Shown here piece by piece: positions 18,443 through 27,692 of a stretch of DNA of 45,888 bases. The stretch is from an uncultured Bacilli bacterium (GTDB lineage: Bacteria > Bacillota_I > Bacilli_A > RFN20 > CAG-449). The position numbers were made by a program, and so were the translations under genes. The notes below the pieces were generated by a model, which had not been told where the DNA came from, ran no database searches, and saw only the letters and a list, made by a program, of their open reading frames with translations. Each line of letters starts with the position of its first letter. The stretch's first letter is position 1. The stretch spans positions 1 through 45,888 of the forward strand of contig CALVJO010000010.1 of NCBI GenBank assembly GCA_944332225.1, read 5' to 3'.

Positions 18443-19771
18443 ATGAATGCATTTTTTGCTATTACTTTAACTCTTACGATTTTGAATCCCTTTATGGTAA
18501 AAGAGGAAAAACAAACATTTATTCATCCAAATCTTACTTATTATCTATCTGATCCGGCATATTCAAATGGGCAAAATGACGAGTCAGATTATGATTATGC
18601 TAAATCGATCAAATATGTTGAGCAAGGCAATGATAACATTATTAAGCCTAATAGTATAATCATAGATCCTGGATTAATCAGACCAGATCCTCCATTTGGC
18701 GGTGATAAGCCACCGGTTTATAGCGGCCCAAAGTCATTTTATGAGGGAGATTTAAATGTTCCTTATTTCGGGCAACAAAAATTTTTGGCAGATTATTATT
18801 CAAATTTACACGACAATCTTCCTAGAAATATTGTTGGGAATTGTGGGTATGTAGCGATTGCTATGTTGACAAGTTATTTAGATTATTATTGGAACGATGA
18901 TTTTATTCTTGATACATGTCAGGAACAAAGTTTAGTTGAACTTGATAGTGCCAATGATAGGTCTTTCGAATCTCCAGGATTATTTGATAATGTTGCTGAT
19001 AATACTCATGGTTGGACTAGTACAGCTGAAAACTTTAAACAATACATATTAGACTCTTATAATGATGGATCCTTTATGGGATATTTATACGATATTGCAA
19101 TGCAAGAAGGAATAATTGATATTAACTCTAATGACTTAAGCTTGGGGGTCAATTATGATGTCATGGTTGAACTCTTGGATGCTTATATTAAGCACAACAC
19201 TTCAATAGGTGACAAGATATATTTAAAATCAAATTTAATAACTGTAAGTGCAACTACAGGGGAAGAAATTGTTGATGAACAAGACTTGAAAGATGAAATT
19301 ATAAATTATATACAAGACGGATATCCAGTTATAGTTGGTGGCGGTACTACTAGAGGTGGCCATGTAGCTATAGCCTATGAATATGATGAGCAAGATGATA
19401 TAATTTATTGCCATACAGGATGGACATATAGTTCTAAAGGAGATCCTGCTCATATGCCTATTGATGAACTCTTTGATGTTCGTATAACAGATTATTACAC
19501 ATTTACATTTAGTAATGATTTGTATCATACTCATAAGAATCAATTCTATTTGAAAGATAACAATTCTAGTGTTTGTAATTGTCAATTAGATACTCACGAA
19601 TGTACCGATTACTGCGCAGCTTATACAGACACTGGTTATCATGCAAAATTCTGCATTTGTAGCAATAAGATTTCATATGAGAAGCATGATTTCTATGTAG
19701 ATTCGTTTGGCGATTATATTTGCACTTTATGTCATGGAAAGTATTCTGATATCGACCGAGAATATGCTTAG
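18443..19771 (+). CDS. Secreted papain-like (C39-type) cysteine peptidase with Cys-rich tail
   Basis: A 442-residue protein with an N-terminal hydrophobic segment (about 2-17) that looks like a secretion signal. The catalytic Cys134 is in GNCGYVAIAMLTSY and His307 in RGGHVAIAYEY, the pattern of C39/papain-like putative cysteine peptidases. The C-terminal 60 residues are Cys- and His-rich and recall the Cys motifs of the GH3 tail and the lipoprotein before it. I chose the ATG at 18443 because AAAGGAG lies 7 bases upstream; a frame open from 18368 lacks a binding site. A possible promoter is TTGCAA at 18379 with TACTCT at 18402. Substrate unknown, perhaps bacteriocin-like peptides or host protein. 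Confidence 0.7.
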   Translation: MNAFFAITLTLTILNPFMVKEEKQTFIHPNLTYYLSDPAYSNGQNDESDYDYAKSIKYVEQGNDNIIKPNSIIIDPGLIRPDPPFGGDKPPVYSGPKSFYEGDLNVPYFGQQKFLADYYSNLHDNLPRNIVGNCGYVAIAMLTSYLDYYWNDDFILDTCQEQSLVELDSANDRSFESPGLFDNVADNTHGWTSTAENFKQYILDSYNDGSFMGYLYDIAMQEGIIDINSNDLSLGVNYDVMVELLDAYIKHNTSIGDKIYLKSNLITVSATTGEEIVDEQDLKDEIINYIQDGYPVIVGGGTTRGGHVAIAYEYDEQDDIIYCHTGWTYSSKGDPAHMPIDELFDVRITDYYTFTFSNDLYHTHKNQFYLKDNNSSVCNCQLDTHECTDYCAAYTDTGYHAKFCICSNKISYEKHDFYVDSFGDYICTLCHGKYSDIDREYA

Positions 19772-19787
19772 AAAGGAGAAACGCAAA

Positions 19788-20462
19788 ATGAAAAAGATTA
19801 TTTTATTAATTCCATTATTGCTTTTAGCCTCATGCGGTGGCTATCACTCAAGTTATGCTACAACATCTAGCGAAACGCCTTCTAAAAGCTTATTTTTTGA
19901 AGAAGATATAATCTATGATGAGGTTGTTTGTTCTAGTTACTTTATTAGCGTACCTGCACAAATCGTCACCAAGAATGTGTTTAAAGATGATAAAGTATCA
20001 GCAATCATGGAAAGTTTAGATAAATTGTCTTATCGAGAAATAGGGCGAGAAGAGTATACAATTTATGGAGGTGTCGGGGATACATACGTCTTTTCTAATC
20101 CATTTTCTGCGACAAATACAATTAATATATATAACAATGATTATCAAAAGGATGATAAATTTTATGATTTGAGTTCAGGGATAACATTACCTGAACCAGA
20201 TGAGGTTTATTATGAATTTGAAATGATAACTACATCTTTAGATTCTTATTATAAAAATGGAGAATTATTATACACAATTGATAGTTGGTACGATGGATTC
20301 AGATTTAAGGAAAGTGAATTTACATTTGATGAACCTAATTATGTTATTGACTCTAGTTATTTTGGAGAGATTAAATGTTATGATGGCACGCATTTTACTC
20401 TAAATGATTCTGGGATATATTATGAATTAACAAGTTTAGCAAGCTTTCCTTTACCGTTATAA
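19788..20462 (+). CDS. Small lipoprotein of unknown function
   Basis: A 224-residue protein with a clear lipobox, LLASC (Cys16), followed by a Ser/Thr-rich linker and an acidic, Tyr-rich, probably beta-strand domain. No family was recognised. The ATG at 19788 is fixed by AAAGGAG 9 bases upstream and by the Lys-Lys signal-peptide start; longer readings from 19707 begin inside the preceding gene. It follows the cysteine peptidase by 16 bases, so the two probably form one operon and may act together at the surface. Confidence 0.78.
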   Translation: MKKIILLIPLLLLASCGGYHSSYATTSSETPSKSLFFEEDIIYDEVVCSSYFISVPAQIVTKNVFKDDKVSAIMESLDKLSYREIGREEYTIYGGVGDTYVFSNPFSATNTINIYNNDYQKDDKFYDLSSGITLPEPDEVYYEFEMITTSLDSYYKNGELLYTIDSWYDGFRFKESEFTFDEPNYVIDSSYFGEIKCYDGTHFTLNDSGIYYELTSLASFPLPL

Positions 20463-20485
20463 ACTATGATGAACTTAACTTTCTA

Positions 20486-20512
20486 GGCAGGAGAAATCCT
20501 GCCATTTATATT
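20486..20512 (+). terminator. Hairpin after the small lipoprotein gene
   Basis: GGCAGGA (20486-20492) pairs perfectly with TCCTGCC (20497-20503) around a GAAA tetraloop, followed by ATTTATATTG. The U-tract is poor, so termination may be partial. The same stem sequence forms the terminator at 2026-2046. Confidence 0.6.
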
Positions 20513-20553
20513 GTAAAAATGATGTAAAAAAGACGAAAAATTTATATAAGGCA

Positions 20554-20573
20554 ACATGTAAGAGGTTACATGT
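20554..20573. promoter_or_regulatory. Operator-like palindrome before the metallopeptidase operon
   Basis: ACATGTAA (20554-20561) and TTACATGT (20566-20573) form perfect 8-bp arms around GAGG. The arms match those of the cre-like sites at 5625 and 7789 (ATGTAA-N4-TTACAT), but the centre lacks the CG. A -10-like TATATAAG lies at 20543-20550, so the site would cover the transcription start. The long 20463-20692 gap also holds the mini-ORF and palindrome at 20655-20696. Confidence 0.5.
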
Positions 20574-20654
20574 AGTTTAAAAGAAAAAACCGTTTTATTA
20601 GTTTGCATAAAATAAATATATAAATTATTATTAACGGCAAGGAGGATATATATC

Positions 20655-20674
20655 TTGATTAATATATTAATCAA
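20655..20674. repeat. Perfect 20-bp palindrome
   Basis: TTGATTAATATATTAATCAA reads the same on both strands. It could be a protein-binding operator downstream of the promoter, or an RNA hairpin (8-bp stem, TATA loop) placed between the ribosome binding site and the first large gene of the operon. Confidence 0.6.
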
Positions 20675-20696
20675 AGAAAAAAGTAAAAAAAGATGA
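20655..20696 (+). CDS. Possible 13-codon leader peptide (TTG start)
   Basis: A strong AAGGAGG (20639-20645) lies 47 bases before the ATG of the metallopeptidase gene, too far to serve it, but 9 bases before a TTG at 20655. That TTG opens a 13-codon frame rich in Lys (ending KEKSKKR), whose TGA overlaps the downstream ATG as ATGA. This layout suits translational coupling or attenuation. The first half of the mini-ORF is a perfect 20-bp palindrome. Translation is unproven. Confidence 0.4.
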   Translation: MINILIKEKSKKR

Positions 20697-22405
20697 AAAA
20701 ATCAATCACCTTATTAACAATTGCTTTAGGACTAGTCGGCCTAGCAAGCTGCTCTGCTCCTGAGCCTATCAAAATTACTTCAAATGATGATGGAACTGCT
20801 ACAGTTAAAATTTTTAGAAATCAAGATTCTACTTTAGATGAATGCTATATCGCCCCATCTAATGTCGATGTAGATATAACTTATCAGACATTATCAGGCT
20901 TACTATCAAACAACCAAACTGTTTGCCCTTCTACTGGAGATGTTAATTTATTAGTCATCCCAGTACATCTACCAGGTGGAGATGAATATAAAACCGATCA
21001 AGTTAAAGAAGATATTCAAAAAGTTTTCTTCGGTTCAAAAGACGATGCTGATTTAGGTTATCCATCTTTAGCTGAATACTATCGTACATCTAGCTATGGT
21101 AAATTAAATTTCTCAGGCACTGTCACTGATTGGTTCGATGTCACTGAACACACTTCAATTACCTCAATTGATCAAGTAACTGGAGGATCTAATGGAACTA
21201 TCATGAACGTAATCTTACGTTCAGCGATTGAATGGGCTATTGATGAACAAGGTATCAACCCACATGAATTTGATTCTAATGAAGACGGATTCTTTGATGG
21301 AATTTGGATGGTTTATGACCATTTAGATATGACTTTACTTGGTGAATATAATTCAGCTTTATGGAATATGACTTCTTGGGATTGGGAATCATATAAAGAT
21401 GAAGAATTTATTCAAAAACAAGTCGAATGGGGAGTTGGTACCTCAGGATTCTCTTGGGCTTCATTTGATATGATGTATACATCATACTGTGAAGTTGATG
21501 AAAATAGTCAACCAATCTTAGATGATTTAGATTCAATTAAATTATCATCTCATACCTACATTCATGAAACAGGTCACTTATTAGGATTAGAAGATTTATA
21601 TTCAACAGATTCTAGCGTATATCGTCCATCCGGACAATACACGATGATGGATCAAAACGTTGGAGATTTAGATACGTTTTCTAAGATGCTTCTTGGTTGG
21701 GTAAAGCCTTATGTTGCTTATGGACCAAGCCAAATTCTTCTTCAAGATACATCAGTTAATGATCATCAAGCTATCGTTATTCCTGCAAATTATCAAGAGA
21801 TCAACGCGGAAGTTGAAAGACAAACTAACTTAGGAGTTAATCCTACTGATATCACAATCGAGTTTAATCCGTTCTCTGAATATATCTTAATTGATTTATA
21901 CGCGCCTACAGGAAATAACGTATACGATGTTGAAAATCCAATTAACGGACGTAATCCTGGATCAACTAAGGCAGGTGTTAGAATCTATCACGCGGATATG
22001 AGAATCTTTAAATGCCATGTCACCACGGATGGAACCTTATTGTTTAACCAAGAAGATTATGTTTGGAACGGAGAACAATTATCTTCTTCACAAGCTATCT
22101 TCACAGTTATCACCAACAATCAAGGAATTGGAAATATCGATATTAATAGCTATTTAGGAGATAGAATCGGAGTCGACTTTAACGCATTCGATGCTTTGAG
22201 ATTAATTGAAGCCTCTGGCCAAAACACCTTCAATTACGGAGGATATTTCTCTGATACCACGATGTGGGATACTGAATCTAGAGCCTTTAATATCTATACT
22301 TACGGACTTCAATTCTTCCCTGGAACAAGTTCAACTTTCAATGATGGAACTTCTCTACCATTTTCCATTCAAGTCACTACTTTAAAGGAGGTAGCTAATG
22401 ATTAA
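20693..22405 (+). CDS. M6-type metallopeptidase lipoprotein 1
   Basis: A surface-anchored zinc metallopeptidase of 570 residues with lipobox LASC (Cys20). The zinc motif is HETGH at 291-295, followed by LLGLEDLY, as in the M6 (immune inhibitor A-like) group; Glu292 would be catalytic. An earlier block, STGDVNLLVIPVHLPG, begins the peptidase domain. No good ribosome binding site lies directly before the ATG, so translation probably depends on the mini-ORF at 20655-20696. It heads a tight five-gene lipoprotein operon and is a paralogue of the next gene. Substrates are unknown; the family degrades extracellular proteins. Confidence 0.85.
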   Translation: MKKSITLLTIALGLVGLASCSAPEPIKITSNDDGTATVKIFRNQDSTLDECYIAPSNVDVDITYQTLSGLLSNNQTVCPSTGDVNLLVIPVHLPGGDEYKTDQVKEDIQKVFFGSKDDADLGYPSLAEYYRTSSYGKLNFSGTVTDWFDVTEHTSITSIDQVTGGSNGTIMNVILRSAIEWAIDEQGINPHEFDSNEDGFFDGIWMVYDHLDMTLLGEYNSALWNMTSWDWESYKDEEFIQKQVEWGVGTSGFSWASFDMMYTSYCEVDENSQPILDDLDSIKLSSHTYIHETGHLLGLEDLYSTDSSVYRPSGQYTMMDQNVGDLDTFSKMLLGWVKPYVAYGPSQILLQDTSVNDHQAIVIPANYQEINAEVERQTNLGVNPTDITIEFNPFSEYILIDLYAPTGNNVYDVENPINGRNPGSTKAGVRIYHADMRIFKCHVTTDGTLLFNQEDYVWNGEQLSSSQAIFTVITNNQGIGNIDINSYLGDRIGVDFNAFDALRLIEASGQNTFNYGGYFSDTTMWDTESRAFNIYTYGLQFFPGTSSTFNDGTSLPFSIQVTTLKEVAND

Positions 22406-23972
22406 GAAAAAATTAGCGTTATTAAGCACATTAGTATTTGGTTTAACCTTAGTAACTGCATGCGGAGGTCAATCTTATGATGGACCAACTGCCACGATCA
22501 CTATTACTAATGAAGCAAAAGAAGGTACGGTTATTAACCCAAATGATGTTACAATTTCCGAGACCCTTCACAGCTTAGAAGAAAAGAAATTTTATAACAC
22601 TCAAGTATTACCATCTACAGGCGATGTTAATATCTTAGTTATTCCTATTTTAATTCCTGGCTACACATCTTTTTCCTATCGTACTTTTGAAGAAGGTACA
22701 ACCGATGAGCAAAAGCAAGAGATCGTTAGAAATGATATCGTTACTTCATTCTTTGGTGAAGCTGAGGAAACAGGATGGCAAAGTGTTAAATCTTTCTATC
22801 ATGAATCTTCTTATGGAAAATTAAATTTAAATGGAGTTGTCACTGATTGGTTCGATGCTTCTACTTTATATGATAACGCGAATGATATAACTATCACTGA
22901 AACTTACAATTTAGTTGAATCAGCAGTTCAATGGGCGATAGCTAACCAAGGAATCAACCCTGCTGATTATGATTATGATAATGATGGTTTCATCGATGGA
23001 GTATGGTGCATCTATTCAGCTGAGGATTACTCAAAAGACGGACCATATACCGACGATCAAAACTATTGGGCCTATACAACTTGGGGCAACCAAGACAAAG
23101 AAGGAAACCCTTCCACGAATGAATATTACTATAACTTATTCGGTTGGGCTTCATACGACTATATGTATGAAGGATATGGTTTAGAAGGCGTTGACGCGCA
23201 TACTTATATCCATGAAACAGGTCACTTCTTAGGACTTAATGACTATTATTCTGATAGAGTTTCCTATAATCCTCTTGGAAAGATGGATATGATGGACGCG
23301 AACGTTATCGATCATAATTCATATTCTAAGATGCTTCTTGGTTGGACTAAACCATATATTGTAACTGGTAATGCAACAATTGAATTAAAAGATTTAACTC
23401 AAGAAAATAACTTCATTGTTGTCTTACCTGATGAAGCAACTATTAAAAATAATTCTTTTGATCCTTTCTCTGAATACATCTTAGTTGAATTATATTCAAA
23501 TAACGGATTGAACTATCAAGATTCTCAAATTCAAATTTCTAGCGATAGACCTTTAGCTAGCGAAGAAGTCGGAGTAAGAATTTATCATGTTGATAACAGA
23601 AAATTCTTAGTTACTAGAGATTCTTTCGGCGCGGTTTCAACTAAGTTATATGAAGGTGAAGAATTAGATGGATATAACTATACATTAATTAATCCTATTA
23701 CTAATTCAATCTCTCCAGATCAAAACTATTGGAATTTAGGATTAGACTTAGAATTCTATCCTTATGATGAAATTAGAATGATTGAAGCGTCTAATGATAA
23801 CACTTTCTCAACTGGAGGATATCAAACTATCACTTCATTATTTACTGAAGGAACTTCTTTCTCATTAGATACTTATGGTGAAGAGTTCTTTATTAATCAA
23901 ACTACCTTAAATAACGGACAACATTTCTCTTCTACTATTTCAATAACATCTATCGTAGGAGGTAATAACTAA
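22398..23972 (+). CDS. M6-type metallopeptidase lipoprotein 2
   Basis: A 524-residue lipoprotein with lipobox VTAC (Cys22) and zinc motif HETGH at 272-276, followed by FLGLNDYYS. It shares with its neighbour STGDVNILVIPI, SYGKLNLNGVVTDWFD, the KMLLGWTKPYI block and the GGY region near the C-terminus, so the pair arose by tandem duplication. Its ATG overlaps the previous gene by 8 bases, with AAAGGAGG 6 bases upstream. Both members keep the catalytic residues, which suggests different substrates rather than one being a dead copy. Confidence 0.85.
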   Translation: MIKKKLALLSTLVFGLTLVTACGGQSYDGPTATITITNEAKEGTVINPNDVTISETLHSLEEKKFYNTQVLPSTGDVNILVIPILIPGYTSFSYRTFEEGTTDEQKQEIVRNDIVTSFFGEAEETGWQSVKSFYHESSYGKLNLNGVVTDWFDASTLYDNANDITITETYNLVESAVQWAIANQGINPADYDYDNDGFIDGVWCIYSAEDYSKDGPYTDDQNYWAYTTWGNQDKEGNPSTNEYYYNLFGWASYDYMYEGYGLEGVDAHTYIHETGHFLGLNDYYSDRVSYNPLGKMDMMDANVIDHNSYSKMLLGWTKPYIVTGNATIELKDLTQENNFIVVLPDEATIKNNSFDPFSEYILVELYSNNGLNYQDSQIQISSDRPLASEEVGVRIYHVDNRKFLVTRDSFGAVSTKLYEGEELDGYNYTLINPITNSISPDQNYWNLGLDLEFYPYDEIRMIEASNDNTFSTGGYQTITSLFTEGTSFSLDTYGEEFFINQTTLNNGQHFSSTISITSIVGGNN

Positions 23973-25666
23973 TGAAAAAATTTAATGCTTTATTATTGTT
24001 ATCCTTAACTTCATTGATGGTATTTACTGCATGTTCAGGAACTCCTACCTATGTTGGAGAAGATGAATTAGGTGGAGGACAAGTAGATAACGAAACTGGA
24101 ACATCTAACACCGATGTTTCAGATTTAAAAGTTTATTTACAAGAACTTTCTCAATTTAGAAACTATACCTATACCACAGAATATAACTATATAGATTCTA
24201 ATGGAGTATCTCATTCTCAAACAGTTGTTGATTATTATGGAGATCACTTCTTCTATGAAGATAATCAAACAATCAAAACTGAATCATTCGGACTTGCTGA
24301 AGAGGCAACTGGAGGAGAAAGAAACGTCTTCTACTTCTATTTTGATCAAGAAGAGATGACGGAAGATAAGCTTATCCCATCTTTATATTATTATACCTAT
24401 GACTACGCTTCCACGGCTGAAAGCGTCGTTCCGATGACTGATTTATTCGGAGGAACCGGAGTTGCCGGATTACATTCTTTCTATGATGATGTTTTCGATG
24501 AGCTTGCTGGTATTAAAGTATCAGATAATGAATATCAAGTTTTATCATCTTCTTGTATCTCAATTTTCCAATATATGACTCAAGTCGGATCATCTATTTC
24601 TAATATGATCGCAGGTGTAGATATTAAAATCATTGATTTTGATACTTATGAAACTGAGATAACTGTCGATTTAGGAAATAATGGCTCCATTACTTCTAAA
24701 TTAGAAATCTTTAATGATGGAACAACATTAGATTTCATCGATTCAAAGCTAACTGATGGATCGATGAAAGGTGTTTCTCATTATGAGGATGTTGCTACTT
24801 TATTTGAAAATAAACTTTCTCAAAATAATTACACGATTACCGATATTAAAAACACTACTGAAATAGGCGTGGATCAAGGAACCTTCTCAGCTTATTTAAC
24901 TGAAAATTATTTCTTATTAGATTATACCGATCAATATAACCAACAAGGATGGAATGATTTCGGTAGAATGTATCTTCCTGCCAACACCGAAGTAGAAATA
25001 TATGATCTTTCTACCATGGAACACACTACAGTTTCTCATACTTACGGAGGCTGCTATGAGTTTGATGTTATCGATGGAAGCATTTATTTCACTAGCTTCA
25101 TCGGACCTAACGAAGAGAACAACACTAAATATATTGAAGTAGCTACCTATGATGATTTAGCTTCTCTTTCTTCTGATCAATTAAATGAAGATTATCTTTA
25201 TATCGTATTAGATGAAAACGTTGCCTACCGTTATGGAATGGTCGATGGAGCAACTGGAGAATACGGTTTCTTACTTTATGATGATTGGTTTAATTCAGTT
25301 GGTGATTTCCCTATTGGAAGTTCTACCTTCTATACTTCATCCACGATTTTTGGTGAATTAGGTAGATATTATTTTGAAAAAGATATCCATGAAGAAAATC
25401 ATTATTATTCAGAAGCTTACGATGTCATCTACGCGATGGGAACATCCTTATTTGGCTTTGGCTTCCAACAAACTACAACTTGGTTAGAGTCTTGCTATTC
25501 AACAGATCTTAGAATTCAAAAGACAAACGATGATATTTCGTCTTGTGATTTATCTATGTCTTACTATGGACCTGATGGTGATTCTACCTATTCTTATCAC
25601 ATCGAAGAAATTGGAACTACTTCCGTTCAATCATTAGATGAGGTTTACTCATCACTTGTGAGGTAA
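23972..25666 (+). CDS. Lipoprotein of unknown function (operon gene 3)
   Basis: A 564-residue lipoprotein with lipobox FTAC (Cys21). The mature part is acidic, Tyr/Thr-rich and probably beta-sheet. The segment LQELSQFRNYTYTTEYNY resembles one in the next gene (MFETLQDNSFTVSYEMNY), so the two are distant paralogues. The pattern recalls lipid- or ligand-binding beta-cup lipoproteins, but I cannot assign a family. The ATG shares one base with the previous stop (TAATG), with AGGAGG upstream. Likely an accessory or substrate-binding partner of the metallopeptidases. Confidence 0.8.
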   Translation: MKKFNALLLLSLTSLMVFTACSGTPTYVGEDELGGGQVDNETGTSNTDVSDLKVYLQELSQFRNYTYTTEYNYIDSNGVSHSQTVVDYYGDHFFYEDNQTIKTESFGLAEEATGGERNVFYFYFDQEEMTEDKLIPSLYYYTYDYASTAESVVPMTDLFGGTGVAGLHSFYDDVFDELAGIKVSDNEYQVLSSSCISIFQYMTQVGSSISNMIAGVDIKIIDFDTYETEITVDLGNNGSITSKLEIFNDGTTLDFIDSKLTDGSMKGVSHYEDVATLFENKLSQNNYTITDIKNTTEIGVDQGTFSAYLTENYFLLDYTDQYNQQGWNDFGRMYLPANTEVEIYDLSTMEHTTVSHTYGGCYEFDVIDGSIYFTSFIGPNEENNTKYIEVATYDDLASLSSDQLNEDYLYIVLDENVAYRYGMVDGATGEYGFLLYDDWFNSVGDFPIGSSTFYTSSTIFGELGRYYFEKDIHEENHYYSEAYDVIYAMGTSLFGFGFQQTTTWLESCYSTDLRIQKTNDDISSCDLSMSYYGPDGDSTYSYHIEEIGTTSVQSLDEVYSSLVR

Positions 25667-25669
25667 TTT

Positions 25670-27673
25670 ATGACAAAAAGAAGTTTATTAATTTTAGGAT
25701 TATCCACCTTGTTATTAGTTGGTTGTAACACGACTACCACCTCTAGCGATCCAACAGGTGATTACAATGAATTACAAAGGATGTTTGAAACCCTTCAAGA
25801 TAATTCTTTCACAGTTAGTTATGAGATGAATTATGCTTCTTCAACTCATCCTTCAACTCAAACTGTTATGTATACTGATTACGCGATTGAATCTAGCGGC
25901 TATCTTGGTTTTCACAGCGTTGCTCAAGGAGATGAATTGATTTTCCCATACACAAGAGACAGCGAAGGAACCATCATCTCTCAAGCTCCAGTTGTCAATT
26001 ACTATTCTGGTCTTAGATACATGAGAATTGATGAGTATCAAACTACATTTAATTCTATTGATATTGAAGATGTAGTTGTTACTTACGAAGATGGTTATTA
26101 TAACTATGATTTTGATAGTAATACCGCGGATAATAATGCAGCGATGATTTCTTTAATGGCTTTAATGTCTTCAGGAAGCCTTAATCCAACTTCATTAAGA
26201 TTCCAAATCGTTGGAAATTCTTTAGTTGCTGAAACTGTTGGAATCGTCTATTCAGAAGAGGCAAGAGATACCACGACTGCAAGATTCTATAATGTAGGCA
26301 GAACGGAAATAAGCGATATCAAGGAGTATCTTGATGAAGGTGGAACCGCGAAAGAATTCGTAGATGATCGCTTTGTTGCTTTCATGCTTCCATACTTTGT
26401 TTCTACAAATTACTCTATCGATGTTGATTTAACTAACTTAGAGACTTCTATGTCATCTCCTGAATACACTAAAAAATACACAGATGATACGGAATTCAAT
26501 TTAGTTGGTGATGATGAAAGAGAAGGCAATGGCTATGTTCAATATCAAGGAGTAGTCATGCAATATACAGTTGATGAAGAGTATAATGTTGATTTCACTC
26601 AAGCTTACGCGGCTTCTTCTTCCGATGTCGCGACTGATTTATGGGGACAAAGAGTCGGCTCTTCGTTCTTAGATGTCGCACCTACTAACTTAACTGGATA
26701 TAAAGATGTGGTAAATGGAGAAACTCGTTATCATATAACCGACACTCAATTTATTACTTCTATCACTAATTTAGCTAACTGCGGATACTCTGATGAATAT
26801 TTCTTAGATGAGATAGTTATCACCATCGATGATTTTGATAATCATATCTTCACTGTTGAGCTTAATTATTACAATCGTCCTGCTTCAATTGATTTAGGCA
26901 CTGCTTATGTCACTTTCTACGATTTAAATAACACAGTAGTTCGTTCAGTTGATCGTTTATTATTCACCGGAGAAAATGCAAACTCTCAAGATAAAGCTGA
27001 ATTTGAAGAGATGATGAATCTCTTTAGAACTAATAATTATAGTGAATATCTCTATGGAGAAGGCAATTATGATATGTCTCGTTACGTATATAATGAAGAC
27101 TATATGTATATGCATTTCAATGCAAGTCTCATCGGAGGAGAAGGCTATATCAAAACATCTTCTTCCACGAATAACTTCACTATTGAATCAGGTGATTCTG
27201 GAGAGGAAGTAACCGTTGAAGGGTCCTTCAATGGTCAATTACCAGGAACTGGAATGTATTTTGGAGCTAATAACGATTTAGCTTATCTATCGTCTCCAGT
27301 TGCTTATACTTCTTCATCTGTCGATCAAGAAAAGACAGCTCAATTAAGAGAAGATTTATATAACATGGATAATTATTCCATTAGACAAATCGGCGATCTT
27401 TCTGTTTGGGTAAATACGACTGATTCAGTTATGAATTGGGCTAAAACTTATTTCACCAATATTACTGGAACTAGATACTCTCCATTTGCTGTTGGTTTCC
27501 AAACTTCCAAAAAAGCCTCTGATGAAATATATTATGACATGAATAAAGTTACTTTCTATTTATTCGTATATGATACTACTGATGGTTCAGAATTATGGAC
27601 CAGCTTCACTTACTTTAATGTTGGCGGCTCGTCAATTGATGTCGTTGAACAATATTTAGAATCGCAACAATAA
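25670..27673 (+). CDS. Lipoprotein of unknown function (operon gene 4)
   Basis: A 667-residue lipoprotein with lipobox LVGC (Cys19) and a Thr/Ser-rich linker. It contains two repeat-like beta domains, each opening with a phrase like LQDNSFTVSYEMNY or FRTNNYSEYLYGEG, similar to gene 3. No enzymatic motif was seen. It starts 3 bases after the previous stop with a weak GAGGT site, so it relies on coupling. Function unknown. Confidence 0.8.
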   Translation: MTKRSLLILGLSTLLLVGCNTTTTSSDPTGDYNELQRMFETLQDNSFTVSYEMNYASSTHPSTQTVMYTDYAIESSGYLGFHSVAQGDELIFPYTRDSEGTIISQAPVVNYYSGLRYMRIDEYQTTFNSIDIEDVVVTYEDGYYNYDFDSNTADNNAAMISLMALMSSGSLNPTSLRFQIVGNSLVAETVGIVYSEEARDTTTARFYNVGRTEISDIKEYLDEGGTAKEFVDDRFVAFMLPYFVSTNYSIDVDLTNLETSMSSPEYTKKYTDDTEFNLVGDDEREGNGYVQYQGVVMQYTVDEEYNVDFTQAYAASSSDVATDLWGQRVGSSFLDVAPTNLTGYKDVVNGETRYHITDTQFITSITNLANCGYSDEYFLDEIVITIDDFDNHIFTVELNYYNRPASIDLGTAYVTFYDLNNTVVRSVDRLLFTGENANSQDKAEFEEMMNLFRTNNYSEYLYGEGNYDMSRYVYNEDYMYMHFNASLIGGEGYIKTSSSTNNFTIESGDSGEEVTVEGSFNGQLPGTGMYFGANNDLAYLSSPVAYTSSSVDQEKTAQLREDLYNMDNYSIRQIGDLSVWVNTTDSVMNWAKTYFTNITGTRYSPFAVGFQTSKKASDEIYYDMNKVTFYLFVYDTTDGSELWTSFTYFNVGGSSIDVVEQYLESQQ

Positions 27674-27692
27674 AATAAAAAGGGGGATTTTT

